A stretch of DNA of 64,000 nt from Azorinus chamasolen (Eukaryota > Mollusca > Bivalvia > Cardiida > Solecurtidae). Below the pieces are notes generated by a model. The model did no database searches. It saw only the letters and a program-made list of their open reading frames with translations, and had not been told where the DNA came from. Below, piece after piece: positions 30,084-41,097 of this stretch. The stretch is from positions 62,538,953 through 62,602,952 of the forward strand of contig OY755239.1 in NCBI GenBank assembly GCA_963576725.1, in the 5' to 3' direction. Both the position numbers and the translations under genes were made by a program. Position 1 is the first letter of the stretch. The number at the start of each line of letters is the position of its first letter.

Positions 30084-30416
30084 CCTATGCAAAAAGTTTG
30101 GATCCAGATCAGGCCCTACATAATGTGGGGCCTGATCTGATATCCAAATTGTTTGTAAATGAGACTGAACTTCTGAAAAACTTAGAAAGAAAGTGTGTAG
30201 TGGGATTCTCCCACCACTAATGACCTATGCAAACAGTTTGGATCCAGATCAGCAGGGCCAACATAATTTGGTGCCTGATCTGATATCTGAACTGTTTGTC
30301 AATGAGACTGAACTTCTGAAAAACTCAGAAAGAAAGTGTGTAGTTATGATAACTTGTGAATATGCTGCAGACAACAATTTAGCAGATCACATAATTACCC
30401 AGCATGCAAAGAGTTA
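30064..30416. mobile_element. M palindromic element, tandem-duplicated
   Basis: GATTCTCCCACCACTAATGA occurs at 30064 and 30204, so a 140-bp unit containing a whole M core (CAGTTTGGATCCAGATCAGG..) is repeated. Only the second copy continues to a normal end, CATGCAAAGAGTTAA. Confidence 0.7.
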
Positions 30417-30699
30417 AGCTGAAATTCACAACAGATATGCTCTATAATGATAGCTGGTAGCTAAATGCAGCTAGGGCATAGGTATGAAAAAAAGCTTTAA
30501 GAGTATTCTGCATTTTGAGAATTATCCACAGTTTTCTCAATCTTAAATGAGTGTGTGTTATTTGTCTAAACACAATTTCTACTCTACTGATCAGGCTAAG
30601 GGCGATTATATAAGAACTCCCACTGACTGGTCTCAACTAAGAGTGGTATTAAGGAGAAACCTTTAGAATGTTGTTTCTGATGTAAAGAAGTATAAATAC
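30417..30699. other. Unique DNA
   Basis: A 64-codon minus frame (30442-30636) with no splice or start support. Nothing else. Confidence 0.35.
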
Positions 30700-31345
30700 A
30701 CACAGGGCAGGGCCAATTTTAACCCCAGAACTATGATACTTATAAAACTCATAAAGTTATGCTAAGTAAATCAATACACCAAATATCTAAGCTCTGGGAC
30801 ATGCAGTTTCTGACAAGAATATTTTTAAAGTTTTTTCCTATGCATGACTAGTGATCCCATAGGCTGTTTATGCAGTCAGCTACAAAAAACTTGCAATCCC
30901 TGGGGTGGGACCAATTTTGACCCTAGGGGCATAATTTATATAACTTTTGTAGAAGTCCTGAAGTTGAAGCTATGTGTCAATTTAATTAAATATGAAAGCT
31001 GAGGACCTTCTAGTTTTAGAGGAGATGATGTTCAAAGTTTTCACTATATGTTTCTATTGAAAACTGAAAACCCCTGGGGCAGGGCCAATTTTGACCCCAG
31101 GGGTATAATTTATATAACTTTTGTAGAGGACCTACATATGATGCTATGTGCCAAAGATGAAAGCTGAGACCCCTGTAGATTCAGAGGAGAAGAACTTTAA
31201 AGGTTCAAATTGTTGACGACGGACGACGCACGACGGACATCAGGTGATCACAAAAGCTCACCCTGAGCACTTTGTGCTCTGGTGAGCTAAAAAATAAATT
31301 CTAATTGGATATAGTTCATAGTTAATATTTCTTATATGACTAGTC

Positions 31346-31529
31346 AGAGCTCCAGATAAAATATTTTCCAGTATAATTTCTTTATTTCTCCACCAAACCC
31401 TATGTTGTGACCACTCTTTTGAATCGTCAACCCTATGTTGTGACCACTCTTTAGAATCGTCTCGAACATAGGGTTTGGTGGAGAAATGACAGTTTTAGTA
31501 TTTGAGTACGCACAAGTATCTGTAGCTCT
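31346..31529. mobile_element. F palindromic element with 8-bp target duplication
   Basis: AGAGCTCCAGATAAAAT to TATCTGTAGCTCT, flanked exactly by GACTAGTC (31338-31345, 31530-31537). The left arm AACCCTATGTTGTGACCACT is present twice. The 8-bp duplication supports hAT. Confidence 0.75.
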
Positions 31530-31539
31530 GACTAGTCAT

Positions 31540-31792
31540 GAGGTAAATGGTTCCATGACGATTATGGACATTTTATATGATCCTTTTGACACCTTTGCAA
31601 ACAGAATAAATCTAGACCAGACAGCTCTGATTTAACTTACAGAGGAGCTGTGACTAATCAGGGTCTGCTCGCAGAATAATATAGATCTAATTACAGCCTG
31701 TGTTAACATTGCATCATTAAAAACAAAATCAGCTAATAAATATTCATGATGTCATTACTTCTTACATGAATATTCATCAGGTAAAGGTTTAA
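31540..31792 (-). mobile_element. C palindromic element
   Basis: ATTTTATATGATCCTTTTGA.. to ATTCATCAGGTAAAGGTTTAA. The core is expanded by TTAACTTACAGAGG. Confidence 0.65.
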
Positions 31793-31974
31793 CCCTTTCA
31801 ACTCAGGACATGGCCATTTGCAAACAGTCTAGACCCAGATCAGAGGGCTCCTCTGATCAGGGACTGCACTGTTTGTCATTCAAAATCATCTTATCACCTT
31901 TCATACTGAATGGACTCTGTGGATAAACACTGACGGATTATTCCACTCTGAAAATTAAGGGCTGAAAGGATAAT
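31789..31974 (-). mobile_element. P palindromic element
   Basis: TTAACCCTTTCAACTCAGG to GGGCTGAAAGGATAAT; core AGAGGGCTCC with its second half deleted. Confidence 0.65.
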
Positions 31975-31995
31975 ATCAGGCTATTGCGACTTCAC

Positions 31996-32043
31996 CTATG
32001 ACATGGTCAGAGATATCATGACTGAATCCAAATATAAATCCTT
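31996..32043 (-). CDS. Candidate 48-nt exon, strand ambiguous
   Basis: Minus strand: acceptor TGTGTTACTCACATGCCAG and donor ATAG followed by GTGAAG, open as (x)GFIFGFSHDISDHVI(G). Plus strand: YCDFTYDMVRDIMTESKYKS then FWH up to a GTGAGT donor at 32051. Both read like protein. The plus acceptor would lie within ten bases of the P insertion, so minus is slightly favoured. The minus exit phase (1) does not join directly to 28156-28230. Confidence 0.25.
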   Translation of the reverse strand, partial: KDLYLDSVMISLTMS

Positions 32044-32569
32044 CTGGCATGTGAGTAACACATACAAATAGCTATCTTAATTTCACCATACAGAAGAAAC
32101 CATTTGCAGCGTATAATTGCATGCTATGCCATCTGTACCATATTCTCTCTAATAAATGCCCCGACTTTTATAACCACTGCGTTACTTCTAGGGGTGAAAC
32201 TAACAACATACAAGAAAATTATTGATGCGAAGCATCAAAAGGCGCGTATTACTGAATAATAATCAAACCTATCTTATATAATATTTAGATATGGAGTAAA
32301 GTAACAACCAACATTTTTTTTTTTTTTACTGCATACATGTTTCGATTTACATCTTCATCAGGACATAACAAAGTGGAAGTGACGTCATATTTTTTTAATG
32401 TAATATTTAAGTAATGTCAAAAAAATGTCTAAATGTTTTAGACTACTCATATGGCCTTAGTAACTTAAAAAAAATCATCAGTTTCATCATAAAGGGCCCT
32501 TGAATTGGCAGCCATTTCAGTCGGGTGACCCTAGTTATACCCTTTCAGTCTCACACTGGACCCCTTATC
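32044..32569. other. Mostly unique, one T15 run
   Basis: T15 at about 32314-32328 followed by GCATACATGTTTCGATTTAC may mark the reversed poly(A) end of a retroposon. No target duplication found. Confidence 0.35.
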
Positions 32570-32870
32570 CCTTTTCAGGCTAAATATTCATGTAAGAAAT
32601 AATGACATCACATTATTTATTATCCCAACTTTTATAATGGCATGAGCACACAAATATTTAATTTCTAATCTGAACAATTTCTTAAGTTCACAGCTTATTG
32701 CAGGTCTAAAGTAATGCTGACAACTCCTGTAGGTTTTTAGACATAATAGTATTCATTTCATACTGTATATTATCCAATTCGAGAAAGCAAAGCTCAAATG
32801 AAAAGCCAAGGAGTGTCTATATTATTTCATAAGTAAACAGAGAAGATTCAGTAGGAGCCATATATAAATG
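32570..32870 (+). mobile_element. C element, interrupted and decayed
   Basis: CAGGCTAAATATTCATGTAA..GACATCACAT on the left; TTTCATAAGTAAACAGAGAA..GTAGGAGCCAT on the right. Confidence 0.5.
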
Positions 32871-32934
32871 GTAATTGTGATATGATATGCAGAAATGAAT
32901 CCAATAAAAAATAAGGACATAAGTTGTTGTTAGA

Positions 32935-33075
32935 TGTTAGCCTCAAGCCTGTTGCTGGCGGATGAATGATTATTTTTGCAAACACTTTGGGTCCAGATGA
33001 TATGGTGAGTAACTCAGTTTCTTATCAAGATCCAAACTGTTTGGCACCTTGCTTGCATATAGCGGGTGAAAATTT
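32935..33075. mobile_element. M element, decayed
   Basis: GTTGCTGGCGGATGAATG..GCAAACACTTTGGGTCCAGA and a mirrored ATCAAGATCCAAACTGTTTG. Confidence 0.45.
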
Positions 33076-34032
33076 GTGAAAAAAAACAACAACTTTCAAC
33101 CAAAAATGTGTACCCATAATTAAAATTAATCCGATCATACATGCCGTTTAAATTGAGTGAATTATACATCATCAAAGAAATAACCAATTAAATAATTAGT
33201 ACAAACTGTCGCGGCTATAAACATCTCTGATGACACTAGTGCAAACAGGTACCACCATTAACAGTAATTTGCTATTACAACATAATTCAAACAGCGATTG
33301 ATTTTGTTTGTTTGATACTTATAAACGTTATATTTTAATTACAATTAAACCATTATCTACTGCCTATATCGTTGATTCTGTAAAATCTTTGACTAACAGT
33401 TTACAAAATCATTAATATAATTACAAATTTAAGCAATTATCAATATTTGCAGCATTTTTAAGCAAACATCAAATACTTTATTCTCGTGGGTTTATTTTCG
33501 TCATATAGAGTGGAAACAGATAGGACTGTTGAGGAATAACTAAGTGCAATAGTTGACATTTAGGAACGGTCAAATCTGACTGTATTTCTCTTTGCGTTCT
33601 TTATTTCTTGTCAAGGGTCCATTTTCCGACAGAGAACATATTTTGCTTAAATAAAATTCGACGTCTGTTACTGATATATTCCACATACTCCTTGGTCGTT
33701 TCGGTCCCAACGATCTTGCCGTTGCGGTATTATACATTTTGTATTAGCCCCGACCATAGGGGAAATCATTTTCTAACATTTTCATTTCCAAAATACATAC
33801 AATTATACAGTGGAAACAAATATGTCGACCTGTTTCCAACTACATATAATTGTATTATTCAAGCCATACTGTTTTTACACTCATAAACCACAAATTACAA
33901 TTCCACAATAGTTTCACAAGTCTTGATAAATCAGCCCTCCTACCAGTGAAATTCAACCTAATGCGTTACACATAGACGTGAAAGCTAATGCTTTCGCGCC
34001 GATAAAACATCTAATACCCTATGCATTAACCA
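33076..34032. other. A+T-rich unique region
   Basis: Holds the coding-like segment at 33601. GTGGAAACA..TGTTTCCA at 33812-33838 is a small inverted repeat. Nothing else recognised. Confidence 0.4.
33601..33729 (-). CDS. Coding-like segment with stop codon, unknown
   Basis: Minus frame of 42 codons (YRNGKIVGTETTKEYVEYIS, NRRRILFKQNMFSVGKWTLD, KK) ending in TAA; the stop overlaps AATAAA (AAGAAATAAAG), a possible poly(A) signal. No clear acceptor upstream. The basic/aromatic make-up is protein-like; may be a terminal exon or a remnant of a retroposed gene. Confidence 0.25.
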   Translation of the reverse strand, partial: YRNGKIVGTETTKEYVEYISNRRRILFKQNMFSVGKWTLDKK

Positions 34033-34273
34033 CTAATCCTTTACTCCACAAATATATTTTTCTACACCCTTTGCAAACATAGAGACCCAGATCAGACGGC
34101 TCCTATAGGAGCTGTCTGATCTGAGGGTCTGCTCTGTTTGCTTATGGATATGATTCCACAGTTTCTGCCATTGCCAAACCTTCATGTGTTTATGTAACAT
34201 TACATAAATTAAAGTGATCAATATCCCTGATGTCATTACTTCTTACATGAATATTCATGGAGTAAAGGATTAA
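34033..34273 (-). mobile_element. C palindromic element
   Basis: TAATCCTTTACTCCAC to GGAGTAAAGGATTAA; core AGACGGCTCCTATAGGAGCTGTCT. Confidence 0.8.
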
Positions 34274-34309
34274 ATAAAGAAAAATAGGTTTTTTCAAAAT
34301 ATAGGTATT

Positions 34310-34593
34310 TGCTTAAAATGTAGACTGAAAGCAATGCAGAAATCTCTCGTAGGAGCTAATACAGCATTGCTTTCCTCCTGCATTAAGCAACCAACTGTGT
34401 ACAAAATGCAAGAAGCTCCTTTTCAAAGATATTACCCCTCGGATCTGCGTACATTTATTAGAGAAAATAGAGTATCATTGCATGCTACGGTCTGTTTTTA
34501 TCAAATAAAGAATACAAAATCAGTATGCCTCTGATACGGAAATCTGAACAAATGGAAATTCTTCCATTTCTTACCAAACAGACTACTGCATAA
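34310..34593. other. Q fragment then unique DNA
   Basis: GCTTAAAATGTAGACTGAAAG..CTGCATTAAGCAACCA (34312-34395) is an eroded Q core. A plus frame follows (QEAPFQRYYPSDLRTFIREN.., stop at 34532) without splice support. Confidence 0.35.
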
Positions 34594-34790
34594 TTAACCC
34601 TTTCCCTGTTCAGTATTCGTGTAAGAAATAATGACAACTTGGATATTGTTTAGCTCAGTTTTATCTATATCATGTCAAAAGCAAACAGAGCAGACACTGA
34701 TCAGACGGCTCCTATAGGAGCCGTCTGATCTGGATCTACTCTGTTTGCAAATGTGAGAAAATACATTTTTATGAAGGAAAGGGTTTACTC
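34594..34790 (+). mobile_element. B2 palindromic element
   Basis: TTAACCCTTTCCCTGTTC to GAAGGAAAGGGTTTA; core AGACGGCTCCTATAGGAGCC is symmetric. Confidence 0.8.
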
Positions 34791-34920
34791 TTATCCTGCT
34801 TATACTGGTCAAACTGGGAATTTCAACTTGCTTCCAATTTGTGTAAGCTTTTCAGAAACAAATTAATGTGTGAGTATAAAACAGTTTAGATCTTGATGAG
34901 ACACAGAGTCACTCATTGTC
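34791..34920. mobile_element. Half M element
   Basis: AAACAGTTTAGATCTTGATGAGACACAGAG at 34880-34910; the second arm is lost. Confidence 0.4.
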
Positions 34921-35168
34921 TTAACCCTTTCCTCCATGAATATTCCTGTAATAAGTAATGACATCATGCATATTATTTAGCTGAATTTTTATAATAAGAT
35001 ATGAACACACAAATATTTAACAAAGACGGCAAGGGGATAGTTAGATCTATATTATATCAAAAGCAAACAGAGCAGACCCTGATCAGACGGCTCTTATAGG
35101 AGCTGTCTGATCTGGGTCTACTCTGTCTGCAAAGGCGTAGAAAGGCATGTTTATGGAGTAAAGGGTAA
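34921..35168 (+). mobile_element. C palindromic element
   Basis: TTAACCCTTTCCTCCATG to GGAGTAAAGGGTAA; core AGACGGCTCTTATAGGAGCTGTCT. Confidence 0.8.
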
Positions 35169-37248
35169 CACACATTTGAAAACAGAATAGACCCAAATCA
35201 GATGGCTCCAATAGGAGACGTCTGATCAGGGTCTACTCTCAGTGTCTGCTTATGAAATTATAAACAAGAGGGCCATGAGGCCCTGAAGCACTCACCTGAG
35301 ATAACCCCAGGGGCGGGGCAATTTTTGACCACAAGAAATCATGTGGACAACCTTGGTAGAGAACCACAAGGCAAAGCAGTATGCCATTAATTAAAGGTCT
35401 AAGCCTTATGGTTTCAGAGGAAAATAATATTTCGTATTTTTCCCATGAAAAACTGATAAGCCCTGAGGCAGGGCCAAGTTTTGCCCAGTGGTCAGGGTCT
35501 TAAGTTAAACATTCTTGGCAGAGGACCACAAGCCACAGCTACATATTTATAGAGGACCATTAGATCATGTTAGTTATACCAAATATCAATGGTCTAGGCC
35601 TTACAGTTTCAGTAGATTTTTAAAGATTTTCCAATGAAAAACTGATAAGCCCTTGGGCGGGGCCATTTTTGGCCCGGGGGTCATAATTTGAACAATACAA
35701 TGTATTTGTAGAGGACCATAAGATCATACTACATACCAAATATCAAAGGTCTAGGCCTTACAGTTTCAGTGAAGAAGATTTTTAAAGAATTTCCTATGAA
35801 AAACTGATAAGCGTTTGGGCGGGGCCATTTTTGGCCTGGGTCATAATTTGAACAATATTTGTAGAGGACCATAAGATCATGCTACATACCAAATATCAAA
35901 GGTCTAGGCTTTACATTTTGAGAGAAGAAGATTTTTAAAGAATTTCCTATGAAAAACTGATAAGCCCTTGGGCGGGCCCATTTTTGGCCCGGGGTCATAA
36001 TTTGTTCAATATTTGTAGAGAACCATGAGATCATGCTACATATTAAATATCAAAGGCCTAGGCCTTACAGCTTCAGAAAAGAAGAGTTTTAAAGATTTTC
36101 CAATGAAAAACTGATAAGCCCTTGGGCGGGGCCATTTTTGGCCCGGGGGTCATAATTTGAACAATATTTGTAGAGGACCATAAGATCATACTACATACCA
36201 AATATCAAAGGTCTAGGCTTTACAGTTTGAGAGAAGAAGATTTTTAAAGATTTTCCTATGAAAAACTGATAAGCCCATGGGTGGGGCCATTTTTGGCCCG
36301 GGGGTCATAATTTGAACAATATTTGTAGAGGCCCATAAGATCATACTACATACCAAATATCAAAGGTCTAGGCCTTACAGCTTCAGAGAAGAAGATTTTT
36401 AAAGATTTTCCTATGAAAAACTGATAAGCCCATGGGCGGGGCCATTTTTGGCCCGGGGGTCATAATTTGAACAATATTTGTAGAGGACCATAAGATCATA
36501 CTACATACCAAATATCAAAGGTCTAGGCTTTACAGTTTCAGTGAAGAAGATTTTTAAAGATTTTCCTATGAAAAACTGATAAGCCCTTGGGCGGGGCCAT
36601 TTTTGGCCCAGGGGCCATAATTTGAACAATCTTGTAGAGGACCATAAGATCATGCTACAAACCAAATATCAAAGGTCTAGGCTTTACAGTTTCAGAGAAG
36701 AAGATTTTTAAAGATTTTCCTATGAAAATTCCATATTACCATATACGGAGAAAATGACCACGCCCTCTGGCGGCCATGTTTTTAGCCCGATCAAAATTCT
36801 TTTAACAACTTTTGAAGTCTATCAACTGAGAAACATTTTGGTGAAAACTATATTCAAATCGGACAAGTCATTCTGGAGAAGAAGATTTTTCTAGATATTG
36901 TGTACGGTTGCCATGGCAACAAGACCCATGGCCCCACCCACTATCTTTTAACAACTTTTGAAGCACCCACCCACAGTATGTATCTGACCAAGTTTGGACA
37001 CAATTGGGCTGTCGGTTTCAGAGAAGAAGTCGTTTGAAATTGTTGACGGACGGACAGACGGACGACGGACACAAGGGTATCACAATAGCTCACCTTGAGC
37101 ACTTTGTGCTCTGGTGAGCTAAAAAACAGACTACAATTTTTACCAATACCAAAATTTCTGTGTACATTATATGCCATTATAAAAAACCCTAATAAATATT
37201 TGTGATGTCATTAATTCTTACCTGAATATTCAACCGGGAAAGGGTTAA
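35169..37248 (-). mobile_element. B2 palindromic element interrupted by L
   Basis: ACATTTGAAAACAGAATAGA..AGATGGCTCCAATAGG before L; ACAATTTTTACCAATACCAA.. to CCGGGAAAGGGTTAA after it. Confidence 0.7.
35273..37126 (+). mobile_element. Pearl/Helentron-like element L, long copy
   Basis: AACAAGAGGGCCATGAGGCC start, nine core units of about 155 bp marked by ACTGATAAGCCCTTGGGCGG, a divergent distal unit, GACGGACGGACAGACGGACG (37043-37062), and hairpin GCTCACCTTGAGCACTTTGTG..GGTGAGC-TAAAAA. Confidence 0.85.
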
Positions 37249-37518
37249 CCCTTTACTCCATGAATATTCATGAAATAAATAATGGCATCATTAATATTAA
37301 TTAGATTTAATTTTATGAACACAGGAATCTTTGGTCATGGCAGAAACTGTTGAAATTATATCTACATTTGTATATTATACTATAAGCAAACAGAGCAGAC
37401 CCTGATCAGACGGCTCCTACAGGAACTGTCTGATCTGAATCTACTCTGTTTGCAAAGGCATTTGTAAACAAGATCTATTCTGTATGTAAAGGCAGGTGTA
37501 TTTATGGAGTAAAGAGCT
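37245..37518 (+). mobile_element. C palindromic element with extra right-arm repeat
   Basis: TTAACCCTTTACTCCATG to ATTTATGGAGTAAAG. CTGTTTGCAAAGGCA is followed by a second, diverged CTGTATGTAAAGGCA. Confidence 0.75.
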
Positions 37519-37634
37519 ATTTGGATCCTAGCTGTTTGAAAATTCCAGATAGTTTGCCATTGGAAGGATAAGATTATCCCTGTCAAGGCAAAGAAACTTT
37601 TTAGTCCGAAAAAAAGACTTGTCTGCTGTAATAG
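37519..37634. other. Half M core then unique DNA
   Basis: TTTGGATCCTAGCTGTTTGA is one M arm. Nothing else. Confidence 0.35.
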
Positions 37635-37962
37635 TTAACCTTTTCCCTGTTGGGGATTCATGTAAGAAATAATGACATCATGAACATTTATGAGCTGAAT
37701 TTTCATAATGCCATATTTACATAGGAATGTTTTGGTATTGGTAGACTTTTCTGTAAAGTCAGGTTTATTATAATTTCATAAGCATACAGAGAAGACGCTG
37801 ACCAGACAGCTCCTATTATATATCAGCCATCTGATTTGGGTCCGCTCTGTTTGCTTTTAACATGTTATAGATCTGATTCAACAGTTTTTGTCATATCAAA
37901 AACATTCACTAGAAAAGTATACATTATAAGAAATTTACATAATAAATATTCATGTTGTCTTT
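37635..37962. mobile_element. B2 element with two long arms
   Basis: TTAACCTTTTCCCTGTTG..GTAAGAAATAATGACATCAT, core, then the same long arm in reverse to AATAAATATTCATG. Normal copies have one long and one short arm. Confidence 0.65.
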
Positions 37963-38325
37963 ACAGGGCTTTTTCTTTTTCAAGTGATTCTATAGCTGCT
38001 ATTTGGCTATGTTCCCAATGGGCGAAAAGTGTGTTTTTCCCCCATTTTTTACAGAAAAATTCCCAATTCAGAGGTAAAAGTGTTTGGCCAGAAAATTCAG
38101 TTAGACCAAAACTTGTAAAATTCATAAACAAACAGCAGACCAAGATCAGACAGCTTATACAGGAGAGTAACTTGACATCTTACCCAGATCCAAACTGTTT
38201 CTGTTTTTAAAGAAATGGAAAAAGAATGAACTTTAAGAATTGAAGGAGACAACAATATTAATATAAATAATGTACAGACAACAATGAATAGATGACAATT
38301 CCTCAGAATGTAGATAGTCAAACTA
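37963..38325. mobile_element. Unknown repeat then M element
   Basis: 37963-38100 (AGGGCTTTTTCTTTTTCAAG..CCCATTTTTTACAGAAAAAT) looks repeat-like but is not assigned. From 38120, AAACAAACAGCAGACCAAGA..TTACCCAGATCCAAACTGTT is a worn M core. Confidence 0.4.
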
Positions 38326-38403
38326 CACATGGTTGCAAGTTGAGTGAAAAAATGCACCCTTTTTTTAACCGTGTTTCTCTGAGAGAAACTTAGAACTACC
38401 ACT

Positions 38404-39219
38404 AAAGGTGATTAATACCCCCACTAGCACATTTGACACAGAGATGGGGTTATAAAATTAAAGCCCCCGACCGCTAAATTTTCATTTGTTAAATTACGAA
38501 AGAGAGATCATTCATTCAAAACCTTTATCGCTGGTGCATAACTTCAGATGGTGTTTAACAATACTGCAAAATTAAAAAAAGTTTTGTTGAGGTATGACAG
38601 AGAAAAGCTCAGGCAAAAAAATTCATTTATTAAAACAAGCCAGATTTTGACAAAAATAACAAAGGGCAATAACTCCAAACATACTGAAGACAGAGTAATG
38701 GACCTTGTGCACTGCACTTGTAGTCAATGTATTCTATCTGTATATGAAGTTTGAAATCAATTCAATAGCTTTTATACTTTGAAAGTTATGATCCGGGCAA
38801 GCCAGCTTTTGAGAAAAATAACAAAGGGCAATAATTCCAAAAATACTGAAGACAGAGTTATGGACCTTGTGTAGTGCACTTGTGGTCAATGTGATCTATC
38901 TGTATATGAAGTTTGAAGTCAATAGCTTTTATACTTTGAAAGTTATGATCCAGACAAGCCCGATTTTGAGAAAATTAACAAAGGGCAATAACTACAAAAA
39001 TACTGAAGACAGAGTTATGGACCTTGTGCACTGCACTTGCGGTCAATGTGATCTATCTGTATATGAAGTTTGAAGTCAATACTTTTATACTTTGGAAGTT
39101 ATGATCCAGAAAAGCCGGACGGACTGACAGACGAGCGGACGAACAGACGGATGGACATGGTGACTCCAGTATACCCCCCCCCCCCCCCACACCAAAACTT
39201 CGTTAGTGGGGGTATAAAT
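38404..39219 (+). mobile_element. Pearl/Helentron-like element W
   Basis: Subterminal AATACCCCCACTAGC; three core units of about 155 bp (ACAAAGGGCAATAACTCCAA..ATGGACCTTGTG) from 38656, 38820 and 38978; a GACGGACTGACAGACGAGCG run; a C14 tract at 39175; and the end CGTTAGTGGGGGTATAAA. Its core resembles that of G. Confidence 0.7.
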
Positions 39220-39227
39220 ATACCCAT

Positions 39228-39300
39228 TGGAAGTGGGGATTGAACCCGAGTCCCGAGATTCCTAGTCAAGCACTCTACCGCATCGCCATAAAAGCCGGCT
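39228..39300 (-). mobile_element. tRNA-like SINE head
   Basis: Minus strand: ATGGCGATGCGGTAGAGTGC (A-box-like) and CTCGGGTTCAATCCCCAC (B box) spaced as in a tRNA. Acceptor-stem pairing is poor and no CCA or clear terminator follows, so a SINE head or tRNA pseudogene rather than a working tRNA. Confidence 0.5.
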
Positions 39301-39715
39301 TACAAAGCAGGGCTGTACAAGTGTTGATTCTGGTAAACTACACCCCGTGACATTTTTACATGAAATATGAATAAACAATTTAATTGTACATTATTTAGAA
39401 CTAATGTCTTACTCCTGAAGTATTTCTGTGCCGCAAATTTTAATATTCATAATGCCAAATGAATGAAAATATCGCATTCTGTTATTTGTAATACCTCAAC
39501 CCAACTGCAAACATTCCTAAAAAGTAAACCAAAATTACACTGATGTTTTTTTTCTATTTATTCAGAACACAGACAGACATACTGGCAACATCTTTATATT
39601 GTTTGCCGTATGAAAGAGTCTGGATAAACGTAATAAATCCGTACCTAAAGATAAACGTAATAAATCTGTATCTAAAAAGACTAACATATTACCATCGGAT
39701 ATCAATGATGATCCC
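39301..39715. other. A+T-rich unique DNA
   Basis: Holds the coding-like repeat at 39617. TTTTTTTTCTATTTATTCAG at 39546 looks like a plus 3' splice site but leads to a short, stopped frame. Confidence 0.35.
39617..39715 (+). CDS. Coding-like segment with internal 10-residue repeat
   Basis: After CCGTATGAAAG a plus frame of 33 codons reads SLDKRNKSVPKDKRNKSVSK then KTNILPSDINDDP up to the TTAA of a B2 insertion. DKRNKSV is repeated. The basic, disordered composition and weak acceptor keep this tentative. Confidence 0.25.
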
Positions 39716-39920
39716 TTAATCCTTTCCCTGTTCAGAATTTATGTAAACTTTTCAAAGAAACGTTTTATTATGACAAAAATTGTAGAATCATGCATATCTA
39801 TATCATGTCAAAAGCAAACAGAGCAGACCCTGATCAGATGGCTCCTATAGGAGCCGTCAGATCTGAGTCTATTCTGTTTGCAAATGCGTGAAAACACGTT
39901 TACATGAGGGAAAGGGTTAA
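39716..39920 (+). mobile_element. B2 palindromic element
   Basis: TTAATCCTTTCCCTGTTC to GAGGGAAAGGGTTAA; core AGATGGCTCCTATAGGAGCC. Confidence 0.8.
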
Positions 39921-40101
39921 TGTAATCTTAAACAAACTTTCATCTGCTTGCTTTTTTTCATAAAATAAATGGTTTTACATTTGTTTTTCAAAAAAGCAAT
40001 ATTCGGAGCACTAAACAATTTGGATAAAGTTGAGATACACTGAATCATACATTCAGTCAGGGTTACTTGGTCTCAACTGGATCAAAACAAAGACGGTCAC
40101 A

Positions 40102-40499
40102 CAGGGTTTTCCCTTGACCCCTTCAAAATGTCCAATTTGAGGGTCCTCTTGACCCCTCTCTATAAATTAAAGAACAGACCTTCTTGACCCATTCCCTGTT
40201 CTATGTTTATTACAGACTTCAATACCTACTGAATATTCATGGACAAAAAGGTTATTATGAAATATGGAAGGTGGAGCATTGTAGCCATTTTAGAAAGTAA
40301 AGAGACAGATATTTGAAATTCTATTAGCAAACAGAGTAAACCCTGATCAGACCGCTCCTATAGGAGCCATCTGATCTGGGTCTACTCTGTTTGCAGATGC
40401 GTGAAAACACATTTATATGAGGGAAAGGGTTAATTTTGAGGGTCAATTGTAAACTTCGAGGGACATTTCAATAGAAATAGGGGGTCAGGGAAAACCCTG
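40102..40499. mobile_element. X hAT-like MITE interrupted by B
   Basis: Terminal inverted repeat CAGGGTTTTCCCTTGACCCC / GGGGTCAGGGAAAACCCTG; both sides are flanked by GTCACA. Remove the B insertion and X is about 160 bp. Confidence 0.65.
40194..40433 (+). mobile_element. B palindromic element nested in X
   Basis: TTGACCCATTCCCTGTTC to GAGGGAAAGGGTTAA; the left terminus is A-like (CCCATT), the rest B. Confidence 0.8.
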
Positions 40500-40507
40500 G
40501 TCACAGA

Positions 40508-40802
40508 TTAACTCTTTCCTTCATATAATCGCCTTTTCATGCATTTGCAAACAATAGACCCAGATCAGAATAATTAATGGCTCCTAAAGGAGCTGTCTGA
40601 TCAGGGTCTGCTCTGTTTGCTAATGGAATTTGATACATTTGTATCTTTAGATTCTATAATGGCTACAATGTTCCACATTCTATATTTCATTATAACTATT
40701 TTGGCCATGAATATTCAGTAGGTATTATACCAACTGAATATTCATGGGCAAAATGGGTATTGAAATAAATTTGGACTAAACATAGAACAGGGAAAGGGTT
40801 AA
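40508..40802 (-). mobile_element. B palindromic element with duplicated long arm
   Basis: TTAACTCTTTCCTTC to ACAGGGAAAGGGTTAA; (C/G)(A/G)TGAATATTCAGT occurs in both orientations near 40710-40740. Confidence 0.75.
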
Positions 40803-41097
40803 CACAAATTTTGTAATAAGAGAATATAAAACCATCAAGATCTCACTACATTTTATATTATTCCTTTGAATGCAGGAAAAAGAATTAAATGGCAGTTACA
40901 AAATGCAGATTTTCTGATCAGAGGGCTTCTCTAGCAGCGATCTGATCTTGATCTACACTGCTTGTTAATTCAATCTCATTAAGTTCCAAACTGTCAGACA
41001 CCCTGTTCTTTAAGAGATGAAGAAAAAGTATAATTTCAGAATTGTTGAGCACAACATTTTCTAATAAGAATTTACTGAGCAGGCTTCAGAAATGTCT
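40803..41097. mobile_element. Decayed N/P-type element
   Basis: Core TGATCAGAGGGCTTC..GCGATCTGATCTTGATC at 40916-40955, flanked by unique DNA. Confidence 0.4.

Larger units (their letters stand above)
29821..31291 (+). mobile_element. Element L split by SINE/M insertion
   Basis: 5' piece 29821-29994 (AACAAGAGGGCCAGAATGGC..GAACATGATGCTA). 3' piece about 30700-31291, with three core units, GACGACGGACGACGCACGACG and hairpin GCTCACCCTGAGCACTTTGTG..CTGGTGAGC. Reading the two as one element is inference from matching orientation and order. Confidence 0.6.

Noticed and set aside
39228..39300. Functional tRNA gene on the minus strand
   Set aside because: A and B boxes are present but the acceptor stem does not pair and the anticodon arm is irregular; better as a SINE head.
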